64,000 nucleotides of DNA from Anastrepha obliqua (lineage: Eukaryota; Arthropoda; Insecta; Diptera; Tephritidae). Below are positions 11,681-21,457 of the stretch, piece after piece. Under the pieces are notes generated by a model, which did no database searches, was not told the origin of the DNA, and saw only the letters and a list, made by a program, of their open reading frames with translations. The stretch's first letter is position 1, and every line of letters begins with the position of its first letter. The DNA lies in the NCBI RefSeq assembly GCF_027943255.1, contig NC_072896.1:39334501-39398500 (forward strand). The letters run 5' to 3'. The translations under genes were made by a program, and so were the position numbers.

Positions 11681-12509
11681 AGAGTACATTATTCAAATTG
11701 TTTTCCATCGAAATCTATATATTTTCATTATGACTCTGGTAATTAAACGGTACCTTACAAGAAAGGCCTCTACTCCTTTAGACCAAGAAAGAAGCAACCT
11801 AATTTTTGAAGCATTCATTTGAAGTGAACCGTATTTCTGAAAGCGTGGAGAGCAGTGAATGCGAAAGTTACGATAATATTTTCCATCCAAATTTTTTTAA
11901 AATAATTTATAGCGAGTATTGGAGTAAGCCATAATGGAAAATTGCGCACTCTTCAAACGAATCTAAGCATGATAGTTTCGTTAGGCTCTTATATTACATC
12001 CTTCTGGTGCCGCGAGCAATATAACATAACTTCACCTGCTCCTACGTGATATAGAAATGACCTTTTGCTGAAGCATTTATGATACGTAAAATTGCCTCTG
12101 GATGTCGTAAACTTTTATATAAATCCTATGCTTTGAGGTACTTCAAAATTATTGCTTGCTCCAAATGATTCTGCAAGCTTTCCTCTCTTTTGACATATTC
12201 CTTCGCTGACTTATGTCTCCAATTCTTTGATTTCCCACTTTTCGCTTGAATAGGCTAGGTATGCCTTCACTGACGGAGTACGATCGCCTCAAGCCTCCGG
12301 CAATATTCGAACTGATAAATAACGTCATACCACAAATTATTCCTACTTTTATGGCTTAAGCCATCTCATATAAATCCATCATTTTCCTGCCATACATTAA
12401 TATATTTTGCAAACAAATCAGTTCTACGTTCCCTTCAGTTCAACTGAGAACATTTTCATGAAGTTAGATTTGAATTTTTCATTAAAATTTCATTTGTTAG
12501 CATCATAAA
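11681..12509. other. No gene recognised
   Basis: AT-rich spacer without a recognisable coding or repeat family. Confidence 0.45.
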
Positions 12510-12800
12510 GCAGGCCCAAATGTTCCAAACGTTGATCAATACCATCAGGCAATTGCGTAGTAAAGTCCTCTCTCGACGAACTAAACTTACACTTTATAAG
12601 GCTCTCATCAGGCCCGTCCTATTGAACGGCGCAGAAGCTCGGACGATGATAATCTCTTTAGTGTGTTTGAGAGAAAGATTTTGCAGAATATGTCGACCGA
12701 GTCAAGGTATTCGTTTCCATCAGCGAGGAAGAAATTCTCTTGCCTTTGCCAGCTTGGTGGCATAGCTTGCAGCTCGGTCCCAGGTTCGGATGCAGAAGGC
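12510..12800 (+). pseudogene. RTE-like retrotransposon fragment (thumb/connection)
   Basis: Encodes IRQLRSKVLSRRTKLTLYKA, then LIRPVLLNGAEARTM, matching the segment after the RT palm of the RTE-like copy at 13.5-14.7 kb (there SSKVLSRRTKLTLYKTLIMP and VLTYGAEAWTM). It loses similarity near 12,700 and carries stops. It is a short 5'-truncated and 3'-eroded copy. Confidence 0.7.
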
Positions 12801-13485
12801 CAACCACCTATTCATCTTAAATTCCTAGATTACTGAAACCGAATATTTTGGACAAAAATAAGTATTTTCTGCCAGTGTGTAAAATGCTCAATAAGTAAAA
12901 TTCGAGTATATAATTTCTTTAGTTTTAAAAAACATAATCATTTATCATTTTTTTTATCATAATGAAATATTCTTTCTGCGCGTGGAATATAAATAAACAA
13001 CATTTCTGATTCATTCAATGTGGGGCCACACTAGAAAAGCTTAAGAGAATTCAAGCGCAGCTCCGTTGGAATTATAAAGTACGAAACAATTGTTTCGTCG
13101 CTAATTTGAAATATTACATAAATGACATGAAGTCGTGCTTCCTTCGACGCCACTACCATTTACTGAACCACATCGATGCATCCGCTAAGATGAAATCGTT
13201 CCGTCGCTTGCAGAGTTTAATACCGCCAAAGCGGAATATCATTTAGAGCAACTCCGCCATCCAATAGGATAGTCAGGTTTAAGAAGTTACAGAGTTTTTT
13301 GTCTATCCGTTTAAAATTGGCAGTATTTCGTAAGAGTGAACTTCTGCTGAACTTCAAAGCAAATGAGTGAATTTGATGACCCAAAAAAGCGGAATCGAGT
13401 GGAGCATTAGTATGTTATTGCTATTACTCAAAATACAGGGTGCCTACGGTATTTTAGGACAACAAGGATTTTGAACAAAATTTGA
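12801..13485. other. No gene recognised
   Basis: Nothing identifiable. The sequence is AT-rich with ordinary composition. Confidence 0.45.
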
Positions 13486-14690
13486 TGACACTTCATGGAT
13501 TTTTGTGTCTATGTCTTCGTAAAATTCATACAGCTCGCCGTTCCGTCGTCTGCGATATTCGCCGTTGCCAACGTGCAAAGGTCCAAAAATCTTACACATA
13601 ATCTTTCTCACAAACATTTCAATCGTCGCTTCATCGGATGTTGTCATCGTCCAAGCTTCAGCACCATACGTTAGGACGGGCATGATGAGAGTCTTGTAGA
13701 GTGTTAGTTTTGTTCGACGAGAGAGGACTTTACTGCTCAGTTGCCTACTTAGTCCAAAGTAGCACTTGCTGGAGGTACTTCGTTTTGCCCTCGTTCACCA
13801 CCAGATCCATTCGCTTTGCTTCTTTATCCAATTTGGAGAAGGCAGAACTAACAGCGTGGTTGTTAAGGCCGATGATGTCGATATCATCGGCATACGCCAA
13901 CAATTGTACGCTCTTATAAAAAATTGTGCCTGAGCGATTAAGTTCAGCGGCTCGTACGATGCTCTCCAACATCAGGTTAAAGAAGTCAGACGACAGCGAG
14001 TCACCCTGTCTGAAACCTCGTTTGGTATCAAACGGCTCGGAGGGGTCCTTCCCAATTCTGGTGGCGCTGCTGGTGTTGAGCAACGTCAACACACGCTTGC
14101 ATAGCCGTATTTTTTTTGGGGGGGATACCAAATTCAGACATCGCGGCATACAGATAACTCCTCTTCGTACAGTCGAATGCAGCTTTGAAATCGACGAAAA
14201 GTTGGTGTGTGTCGATTCTCCGTTCGTGGGTCTTTTCCAAGATTTGGCGTATTGTAAATATTTGGTCGATGGTAGACTTTCCACGTCTAAAGCCCCACTG
14301 ATAAGGTCCAATCAGTTGGTTGACGGTGGGCTTCTGCCTTTCACACAATACGCTCGCTAGAACCTTATAGGCGATATTTAGAAGACTAGTCCCGCGATAA
14401 TTGGCACAGATTGCAGGATCGCCCTTCTTATGGATTGGGCAGAGCACACTTAAATTCCAATCGGTAGGCATGCTTTCATCCGACCATATTTTGCATAGAA
14501 GCTGATGCATGCACCTTACCAGTTCCTCGCCGCCATGTTTCATTAGCTCAGCCAGTAGTCTGTCGGCGCCCGCGGCTTTGTTGTTCTTTAGCCGCGTTAT
14601 CGCTATTCTCACATCGTCATGGTCGGGTAGCGAAACGACAATTCCGTCGTCGATGATTGGGGTATCGGGATCTCTAGGGAGTTAGGCAAC
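13486..14690 (-). pseudogene. RTE-like retrotransposon, RT domain, 5' and 3' truncated
   Basis: The minus strand holds a substantial reverse transcriptase. Starting near 14,640 it reads VRIAITRLKNNKAAGADRLL (fingers), PIHKKGDPAICANYRGTSLL, YQWGFRRGKSTIDQIFTIRQ and LFVDFKAAFDCTKRS (first catalytic Asp). After a frameshift near 14,050-14,120 come FDTKRGFRQGDSLSSDFFNL and LLAYADDIDIIG, with intact YADD at about 13,871-13,896. A deletion then joins NEGKTKYL to QQVLLWTK, and the thumb continues as YGAEAWTMTTSDEATIEMF down to YEDIDT near 13,500. The endonuclease and the C-terminus are absent. Plus-strand ORFs over this span are shadows. Confidence 0.85.
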
Positions 14691-15220
14691 ATAAATTCGG
14701 TGTTATGTGGTCATGGATTTCATTCTGAGCCATCCCGCGTAAACTATCAATCCAGGGTTTCACTACTGTCTCTAGTACGTCGATATATGCAGGAGAATTC
14801 ACTCGAAATCCTTAAGTAAAAAAGTGTGGTGGCATGGCATATCTTTTGTTGCTTACAATACCTAAAACCATAACAATTGTTGCACACTTTGTGTGCATGA
14901 CTACAGGAACCTGCCTAGGATTGGAAAGTAGCCATCTGTCATTTCTTTGGTTGGTCTTTTGGCCTTTAATTTTGTTCCTTTGTTTGCTCCGATACCGGAG
15001 ATCTTCATGTGCAAGTCGAGGGATAAAACCCTCAGAAACATTAAGCTCCCTCGCAAGAGCACTCATCGATTTTGAAGGGTTGTCGTCAATGATCGCTTAC
15101 ACTTGTTGAATAAATTCTGCAAATCGGACAGTGTTAGTACGAGCCTTGTGTTTTTTGCGTTTTGCAACAATGGATTCTGTATCACCACCTGAAACCACTT
15201 CTGAAATGTTGCTCTCCCGG
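14690..15220 (-). pseudogene. maT-like Tc1/mariner transposase fragment
   Basis: On the minus strand: FAEFIQQVQAIIDDNPSKSM and SALARELNVSEGF (second helix-turn-helix), then after an internal deletion NQRNDRWLLSNPRQVPVVMH, TKCATIVMVLGIVSN, MPPHFF, and in another frame AYIDVLETVVKPWIDSLRG. This order fits maT-type transposases with an RNDRWL...MPP block between the first and second catalytic Asp. The first Asp region is deleted and the sequence stops before the second. It abuts RTE sequence at 14,690 and an opposite-strand mariner at 15,222. Family assignment is from motif memory. Confidence 0.65.
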
Positions 15221-15221
15221 T

Positions 15222-15826
15222 TCAAAGGAAGTCTTTTTTGCATCGAATCGTTACAGATGATGAAAAATGGGTGTATTTCTCCAATCCCAAGCGTAAACGA
15301 TCGTATGGTCCGCCCGGCCACAAGCCAAAAACAACGGCCAAACCAAATCGCTTCGGTCGCAAGGCAATGCTGTGTGTTTTCTGGGATCAGCGTAGTATGA
15401 TTTGGTACGAGCTATTAAAACCAGGTGAAACAGTTGACGGTGCACGCTACCAAAGACAATTGGCCGATTTGAACAGCGCTATACACCGAAAACGCCCACA
15501 ATATGCCGATCGGCGTCACAAAGTAATTTTTCTTGATGACAATGCACCGCCACTTCGAACAAAAGCGACCCGGGAACTGGTGGAGACGTACGATTGGGAA
15601 CCACTGGTGCATGCAGCTTACTCACCAGACTTGGCGTCTTCCGATTATCATTTGTTTGCATCGATGGGCCACGCTTTTTTCGAGCAGCGCTTCAATTCTC
15701 ACGAAGAAGCCAAAAAATGGCTCGATGATTGGTTTGCGGCCAAAGACGGCCAATTTTTTTGACGCGGCATCCACAAATCGCCTGAGAGATGGGAAAAATG
15801 TGTGGTATTCAGTTCGGGTGATATGA
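15222..15826 (+). pseudogene. mariner transposase C-terminal two-thirds (mauritiana-like)
   Basis: Open reading from QRKSFLHRIVTDDEKWVYF (first catalytic Asp region) through MLCVFWDQRS, ELLKPGETVDGARYQRQL, FLDDNAPP (second Asp) and HAAYSPDLASSDYHLFASMG (third Asp). I count 34 residues between the second and third Asp, so it is DD34D. A frameshift at about 15,760 precedes the terminal PERWEK motif. Mos1-like wording (ELLKPGETV, YSPDLA.SDYHLF) suggests the mauritiana subfamily. The N-terminal DNA-binding domain is missing, and no TIR is evident at either end. Confidence 0.8.
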
Positions 15827-16943
15827 CAGAAATGGACCTGCTTTTATGTATCCCATCGTAGAGCTACGTTTGGTAATTATATGCACCAGAATCGTGTTCC
15901 AACAGAAATCGGCAGATGTAATTAGGAATTTTCCTGTTTGATTTGGGAAAAGAAAATAGCTATTAGAAAGCCTCTTAAAATAACTCTATCTACCCGATTT
16001 TCAAAGCTGGTGTTTCTGATCGACAATATTATATGTGAGAAATCTCGCCGGCGTAGCTGCTTTCCACCCGGCCTCCCGGTCACCCTGATATATGTATGTA
16101 CTCGTACATATGTATCTGTTTTTGAGTACTTGCCCATATACATACATTTGTGCCATAAAATACAGCAAATAGAAAATAAATGTTTTACAATTTTACGAGC
16201 CTAACTGCTTCTTCACTTTACGTTATATTTTATGAGTACCTGCCACTGCTTGGCTTTTGCTACAGCATCTCAACTTTGCTGGGGATTTGGTGTAGTTTTC
16301 AGCACCTTTTTGGTGATGAATTCCACGAAAAATGGCGATCAACTGTTGTATCCCATTAGTTGGCAAATTAAAATACACGACTACGGCAGCAACACATCGG
16401 CTTCCAACTGCCAAGCCTTACCATACAAATGTACCTACATATACATACATATGCACATGCACATATACGAATGCCCTCATCACACCGTGCGCACAGCTTT
16501 CAACACAGCTTTGTAGTTGCCAATGCTGTTTTAATTTGTTTGCGTGTTTATGTGTACGAGCATATGTTTGTATGTGTGTGTCTATGCATGCTTGGTGCCA
16601 ACAATGCTCTATCGGCTGTCTCGCAAGCCGCTTTAAGGTGAACCATTGTGAAATGGCGGCGGCCATTGGTACCACTGAAGCCAGTGTGGTTGGCCGCTTT
16701 TAATTACACTTGTTGCGGCGATTTCACTAAAAACAGCAAAAAAAGCACACACACACAAAAAAAAAAGAAACAGTAACCAAAATTAGGTTTACATTATCTG
16801 ATGTTGATATCTCATAATAAAACATTTGAGGAATGAAATTTTCAACGCAGCATCAACGTTGCCGCCATGTCCACCTCTGTAGTTTTGGGCGTTATGCTTA
16901 AATGATGGTTTATGTAAATAATTTTTCTCTTTTGTGTTTCTAG

Positions 16944-16987
16944 TTTTTGGGTGAACGAGGTGCTGACCTCAGTCCGCCATTATTTCG
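16944..16987 (+). other. Candidate 44-bp micro-exon
   Basis: A strong polypyrimidine tract, TTTTTCTCTTTTGTGTTTC, ends in TAG at 16,941-16,943. Forty-four bases later comes a GTATGA donor at 16,988. Two frames stay open across the segment (for example FLGERGADLSPPLF, or FWVNEVLTSVRHYF). I do not recognise either peptide. The length is not a multiple of three. The call rests only on splice-site appearance. Confidence 0.2.
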
Positions 16988-17057
16988 GTATGAAGAATTT
17001 ACATTACTTTTATGGAAATGCATAGTTCAGTAACGCATCTTGCCCACTTCACTCTCT

Positions 17058-17321
17058 TCAATCATTTTGTAAGCAAATTTTTTTTGACTGAAGGTCTTGG
17101 AATTCGCGATCGCCATGGCGTACGGTTTTGTCAGTCATTTGTTCGGTCACTTCCGTTGATGGGCTTAGTAGCTGCTTTTGATGGCTGGCAGCTGAAATGT
17201 GCAGATTTTTGCTTTGAATGCCGTCGCAATTAATTGCCAGTTTTACTGTTTTGCTGTCGTTGCGATTGGGGGCAGCTGAAGAGTTGGGATTAACGTTGCT
17301 GAAAGTCGCAAAAGACGACAT
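17058..17321 (-). CDS. Unrecognised 87-codon ORF, possible host exon
   Basis: The minus-strand ORF begins at ATG 17,321 in favourable start context (CACAACC before ATG) and encodes MSSFATFSNVNPNSSAAPNR followed by a Ser/Thr/Asn/Gln/Lys-rich sequence ending CLQND. The frame is open about 17 codons further upstream, to a TGA near 17,374. Composition is protein-like, with G/C-ending codons such as GCC, GAC and GTG, unlike the AT-rich surroundings. No domain, signal peptide or membrane segment is seen. It could be a small gene, a first coding exon, or chance; no convincing donor site is seen within it. Confidence 0.25.
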   Translation of the reverse strand: MSSFATFSNVNPNSSAAPNRNDSKTVKLAINCDGIQSKNLHISAASHQKQLLSPSTEVTEQMTDKTVRHGDREFQDLQSKKICLQND

Positions 17322-17569
17322 GGTTGTGAAAGCGTTTTTTGCGTGTCTATAAATTTGTTCATGCAGTTCATGTTTTCAGAAGGAGGTCAACGCGCTATAG
17401 GCTTTTCCATAAAATAATAATAGACATGCAAATTTCACAAGGTGAATAAAAAATTACCTTTTGTAACACTTTGATCTTGCCGAGTTTCAGGTACGACTCA
17501 GCATCTTAAGTGTACCTACAATTCTACAAGCTTTACCTTGGGTTACAATATTATTTAAAGTATTTGGCT

Positions 17570-17805
17570 ATAATTGAGGAGCGTTTTCATGGCAGAAATA
17601 TGCACGAAGACTTGCCTTGCCTATTGAGGAGCGACCGCTATTAGAAAAAACGTTTCCTATCATTCCACATATTCCTAACTTTCCTCCAACTCCTTCGGCT
17701 ACGGCAGAGGGCATATGTGGGAAAAATCAATACGCACAACACAGAGAAAAGCAGGAGCTCGGTCCAAAAAAAAAGTGATATAAGCGCCAATTACACTGTG
17801 CAACA
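17570..17805. mobile_element. SINE fragments in opposite orientations
   Basis: Bases 17,575-17,655 resemble the reversed SINE body (GCGTTTTCATGGCAGAAAT, GAGCGACCGCTATTAGAAAA). Bases 17,725-17,805 resemble the forward tail (CGCACAACACAGAGAAAAGC, AGGAGCTCGGTCC, AAGCGCCAATTA). The two halves come from one or two old copies, rearranged. Confidence 0.5.
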
Positions 17806-18029
17806 GTAATTTTGTGGGCGCAATAATGCCAAAGCCGAATGAAAGGCGTAGAAGCATATAGTAAAACCTCAACCGTTTTGCATACTTGGCTCTAATTTCT
17901 TAGTTATGGCCACTTTGAATATGCAGTATTTTACCTTGGAGGCCAATAAAAGCTCGTGGAAGCAGTTCCTTAAAGAAAATAGACGCTTTTCCTGGGGAAA
18001 ATCTGATAATGCTGCAACTGTACCACTTC

Positions 18030-18200
18030 TTCTACTTCTTCTTCTTCTTCGTAGCATCACAGTCATTGGTGAACCATTGCTTCATTCACAACTTTTCGCC
18101 ACCCGTCTCTATCTAAGGCTACTTCCTTCCCCCGTCGCACGTTCAGCTTTGCAAGGTCATCTTCAACGTCTTCCAGCGATCTCTTGCTGGGGCGTCCTAT
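18030..18200 (-). mobile_element. RTE-like 3' end with (GAA)n tail
   Basis: The minus strand reads GRPSKRSLEDVEDDLAKLNV then RRGKEVALDRDGWRKVVNEA and a stop, followed by a (GAAG)n-type tail, seen on the plus strand as TTCTTCTTCTTCTTC at 18,027-18,052. A basic GRP.R-W-DDVE-D-L motif followed by a short simple repeat is typical for RTE-like 3' ends. It is severely 5'-truncated. Confidence 0.65.
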
Positions 18201-18204
18201 TCAT

Positions 18205-18345
18205 TCCTATTATATCAAAAATAAAGTGCGCGGTCAACGTTTTTCAACGCCTGAAGAAGCTGTTGAAGCCTTTAAACGGCTCGTTTTGGAGGTATCCACT
18301 TCTGAGAGCATATGCGCTTTGAAAATTTGTTTTATGGCTGGTAGG
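18205..18345 (+). pseudogene. mariner transposase C-terminal fragment
   Basis: Encodes YIKNKVRGQRFSTPEEAVEA then FKRLVLEVSTSE. This corresponds to the segment just after the third Asp in irritans-type mariners, where the wording IKNKLRGQRFSTPEEAV is usual. The same block is on the minus strand near 51.8 kb. A short tandem duplication (TTCAATAATAGCCTTCC twice) follows at 18,373-18,414. Confidence 0.6.
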
Positions 18346-18439
18346 TCAACTGTCACTAATCATACTGTTTTTTCAATAATAGCCTTCCGGCTTTCAATAA
18401 TAGCCTTCCAGTTAATTCTGTTTATATGCATTTTTCCAA

Positions 18440-18616
18440 TTCTCTGAGTTTCTTTTATATTCAGACGACTTAGAAATTTTCAACACTGTGCTAAGCCTGT
18501 CTGATTCATACAATCTTCAATCAGACCTCAACAACGTCATGGTGTGATAGGAATCTAATTCAACCAAATATTAGGAAATGTCCTCATGTGCCATTTTCTA
18601 AGTGTAACCATTAATT
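18440..18616 (+). pseudogene. jockey-like RT remnant, palm (split by RTE)
   Basis: FLLYSDDLEIFNTVLSLSDS then YNLQSDLNNV retains the catalytic box as YSDD (usual form FADD in jockey-like RTs), and the downstream D..LQSDL motif. The frame then decays. The next expected segment, the thumb, is found 1.3 kb further on at 19,932-20,290. The interval is filled by an RTE copy, so I read both as one interrupted jockey-like element. Confidence 0.6.
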
Positions 18617-19930
18617 AAACAGGAACGGCCCCTATACCGCTATGTCTGACTTTGGCAAAACTTATACGGCTGAGTAAAATGTCGTTGAGCGCTACGGTAA
18701 GCTCCGTCAGGATCGGAAAGGACCTCTCCGAGCCGTTCGATACCAAGTGAGGTTTCAGACAAGGCGATTCCTTTTCGTGTGATTTTTTTAATCTCCTACT
18801 GAAAAAAATATCCATGCTGCTGAATTAAGCCGTTTTGGCACTATCTACTATAAAAGTGTCATGCTATTGACGTATGCTGACGATACTGATATTGTCAGCC
18901 AAAACAACTGCGCCGTATGTTCATCGTACTCCAGACTGGAGAAGGAAGTAGAAAAAAAGGGTCTTGCGGTGAAAGAGAGTAAAACAACGTACCTGCTGTC
19001 AACATACAAGGATTCCTTTAGTCTTGGTCAACACGTCACTGCTGGCAACCGCAAATTTGAAAAGGAACCAGTGCTAACAGCCAGAATGACATCAGCCTAG
19101 AGATTAAACGAAGGATAACTCTTGCCAATAGGTGTTATTTTGGGCACAGTAGGCAATTGAGAAGTAGAGCTCTCTCTTGAAAAACGAAAACAACGCTTTA
19201 CAAAAGCCTAACGATCCCCGTCCTTGTATATAGCGCAGAAGCTCGGACGATGACGACAACTGATGAGCGAGTACTGGGAGCGTTGGAGAGAAAAATTCTC
19301 CGAAAAATCTTTGGTGCTCTTCGCATAGGGGAGAATGACCGTGGCCGCGCTGGCTTGGCCATGTCTCGAGGATGAACGAAAGTGCTCCGGCACGCCAGTC
19401 CTTCGAGAGCGAACTCACTGGCGGGCGACAAGGAAGAGGAAGAGAGATTAAGTGAGTCATAACCTGGCAGCGCACGGCGGCCGCCGTAGCCGAAAGGGTT
19501 GGTGCGTGATCACCATTCGGAATTCACTGAGAGGTCGTTGGTTCGAATCTCGGTGAAAGCAAAATAAATAAAAACATTTTTCTAATAGCGGTCGCCCCTC
19601 GGCAGGCAATGGCAAACCTCCGAGTGTATTTCTGCCATGAAAAAGCTCCTCATAAAAATATCTGCCGTTCGGAGTCGGCTTGAAACTGTAGGTCCCTCCA
19701 TTTGTGGAACAACACCAAGACGCACAACACAAATAGGAGGAGGAGCTCGGCCAAACACCTAACAGAAGTGTACGCGCCAATTATTTATTTTTTTATTTTT
19801 TTTAACCCGGCAGCGCTCGGTGTCACTAACTGGCGCCAGCAAGCAGCGAACTGAGCTATGTAGATGGTGCAATGTTTTAGATTCAGCCAAAACCGACAGA
19901 CGGTTACTGCTATGTAAGTAAGTAAGTAAG
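18617..19930 (+). mobile_element. RTE-like retrotransposon, 3' part, ending in (TAAG)n
   Basis: Plus-strand RT remnants begin near 18,640 (SSVRIGKDLSEPFDTK, stop, GFRQGDSFSCDFFNL), continue with LLTYADDTDIVSQNNCAV (YADD at 18,873-18,884) and RLEKEVEKKGLAVKESKTTY, then frameshifts, and the C-terminal ARWLGHVSRMNESAPARQSF to about 19,453. After the nested SINE, codons reading NLAALGVTNWRQQAAN resume from 19,804. The element ends in (TAAG)n at 19,914-19,930, a simple-repeat tail typical of RTE. AT-rich ATTAAT occurs at both flanks and could be the target duplication. Confidence 0.7.
19478..19803 (+). mobile_element. tRNA-derived SINE with 17-bp target duplication
   Basis: The head carries pol III internal promoter boxes: TAGCCGAAAGGGTTGG (A box-like) near 19,487 and GGTTCGAATCTC (B box) near 19,541. 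A body of about 200 bp ends with GCCAATTATTTATTTTTT, an (ATTT)-type tail. Flanks AACCTGGCAGCGCACGG (19,461-19,477) and AACCCGGCAGCGCTCGG (19,804-19,820) differ at two positions and are a target-site duplication from LINE-type insertion. The host sequence is the RTE C-terminal coding region. Near-identical copy: 53,198-53,525. Confidence 0.9.
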
Positions 19931-19931
19931 A

Positions 19932-20290
19932 AATTAATCGCTACCTCATATTTTATAAAGAAGACGCCTCTAAATACTCTTAATGAAATTACTGATTTTG
20001 GAGTAATCTTTGACTCCACTTTTTAGTTTCTTAGTCATTTGAATTTTGTCATCGCCAAATCGTATTCTACACTTGCCTTCATTCGGCGTTTTGCTTCTTA
20101 TTTACGGATCCATACACTTTTAAGCCACTATTTATATTACTTCACTCGTACGATTCAAGCTGGATTATGCCATCTTTATTTGAAGGCCAAATCATCAATG
20201 CTACATCCGTAGACTTCAGTAGTCGCATTCAAAAGGGGTTTCTTTGTTTTGCACTCAGATCTTTAAACTTCACTGATACGACTATAAAAA
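19932..20290 (+). pseudogene. jockey-like RT remnant, thumb (downstream of RTE insertion)
   Basis: LNEITDFGVIFDSTF, then LSHLNFVIAKSYSTLAFIRR and further decayed sequence (IQAGLCHLYLKAKSS) match the thumb/connection of jockey-like RTs, where the wording DLGVIFD...F.SHI..I..KA...LGFI.R is usual. It is the continuation of 18,440-18,616. Confidence 0.65.
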
Positions 20291-20380
20291 TAAAGATTTC
20301 GATCACTCAAAATCATTTTTTTGTATTTCGTAAAAAAGTTATCTGAAACGTGATTTGACGAATAATTTTGCGCCACCTTA
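20290..20380. mobile_element. Partial copy of the ~230-bp GGTGGCGC MITE
   Basis: Right half of the family seen whole at 25,204, 25,771 and 44,085: CGATCACTCAAAATCATTTT, GTAAAAAAGTTAT and the terminal TTTTGCGCCACCTTAT. The left half is absent. Confidence 0.6.
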
Positions 20381-21457
20381 TATTTTATTAAAAGAGGCTT
20401 TATTGTGTAATAATACTAGAAGTGAATTGAACGGAAACATGGAAAATTTGCTTTATCAACTAAGCAGTGTGCCATTACATCGAGAACGACCGATATTGAT
20501 GGCATCCAAGGCTCAATTTAACGCGCGTCATTGCTTTAGTTTCTATAGAAGTCGGTAGCAAAAGGTTATCTGGAAGGAATTCATCTTTACATGCGCATTA
20601 TCCTTGACATCATGACAACATGTCAAGGATAAATGTAGTCAACACCTAGTAATGCTTCGTAATATATCAGTCCTCATATCTACATAGTAATTAAAAACTA
20701 TCTGGCTTTGGCATTTTAATGCATTCACGTATGTAAGTATGTTTGTATGTACTTACGGCTATGTGGTTGGCAAGAATGATTCAGCGGGCGAGAGCAAATG
20801 TTGCTACTGTTAAGAATTTTGCAATTCGAATGTAAAACCTACTTTTTAAATGAGAAGCAGTGTAATTGCCAGTTTTGTAGAAAACAAAATAACTCATGAA
20901 GGAAAATCACGGAGTACCTAAGAAAACGGGTGTTCTTTTTAAACGTATGCAGGGGTACCGAGAAATTTTGTAACTGCCCAATGGTCGACACCTTGACCTA
21001 AAAGTTTTTTTGCGTTGTACTATATGTTTTAGAAGTAGTTAAAACTAGTCCTCTTGACTGGCGCTACTACTATTAAATGTATGATATCAGGTTCGATTTA
21101 ACCTAGATGTTTCGTGACTCAGGCTGGGGATTGGTTGAACGCCAAATTCTTTCAGCAATTATTTTATTCGGATCCATTTGATCTTGATGAAAGATGTGCA
21201 GTCTTGTCTTTGCCAAGGCAATACAGTTGTATAAGATATGCTCTGCGGTTTCACTATTCTCCAGCCAGAGCCTACACTCTCTTTCATTCCCAATGTGAAT
21301 TTTTAAGAGATGATGATTTATGTAATAGTGGCCTGTCAGAAAACCTGATATCTACTTTACGCGTGTTGTACAATTCCCTATTGTAGGTGAAGGGTCTTAT
21401 AAGCCTTTTGGCTTGACGGAGTTCTTGCGGGTAATTCTTTTAGTATTCTCCCAACTA
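20381..21457. other. No gene recognised
   Basis: A 67-codon ORF at 20,355-20,558 and a 90-codon ORF at 21,114-21,386 show no recognisable domain. A 13-bp-arm hairpin lies at 20,598-20,632 (TTATCCTTGACAT and its complement, loop about 9 nt). Confidence 0.4.

Larger units (their letters stand above)
15827..17569. other. Transposon-free stretch with weak host-exon candidates
   Basis: No recognised repeat. GC-richer patches occur at 16,610-16,720 and 17,100-17,330. It contains (TATG)n-like runs at 16,437-16,470 and 16,545-16,590. Two weak exon candidates inside it are listed separately. Confidence 0.35.

Noticed and set aside
13701..14360. Plus-strand ORFs, including one of 144 codons at 13,926-14,360
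   Set aside because: They are shadows of the minus-strand RT, which has clear motifs including YADD.
19478..19560. Possible tRNA gene (A and B boxes)
   Set aside because: The same head occurs with a conserved 250-bp body and AT-rich tail at several sites, and has no proper cloverleaf acceptor stem, so it is a SINE.
19457..19780. 107-codon minus-strand ORF, with a 62-codon twin at 53,312-53,500
   Set aside because: Both lie antisense within the SINE and recur with every copy. They are repeat-derived, not a gene family.
21114..21386. 90-codon ORF as host gene
   Set aside because: No domain, no splice or start support. The minus strand over the same span shows weak retroelement-like wording, so I could not decide.
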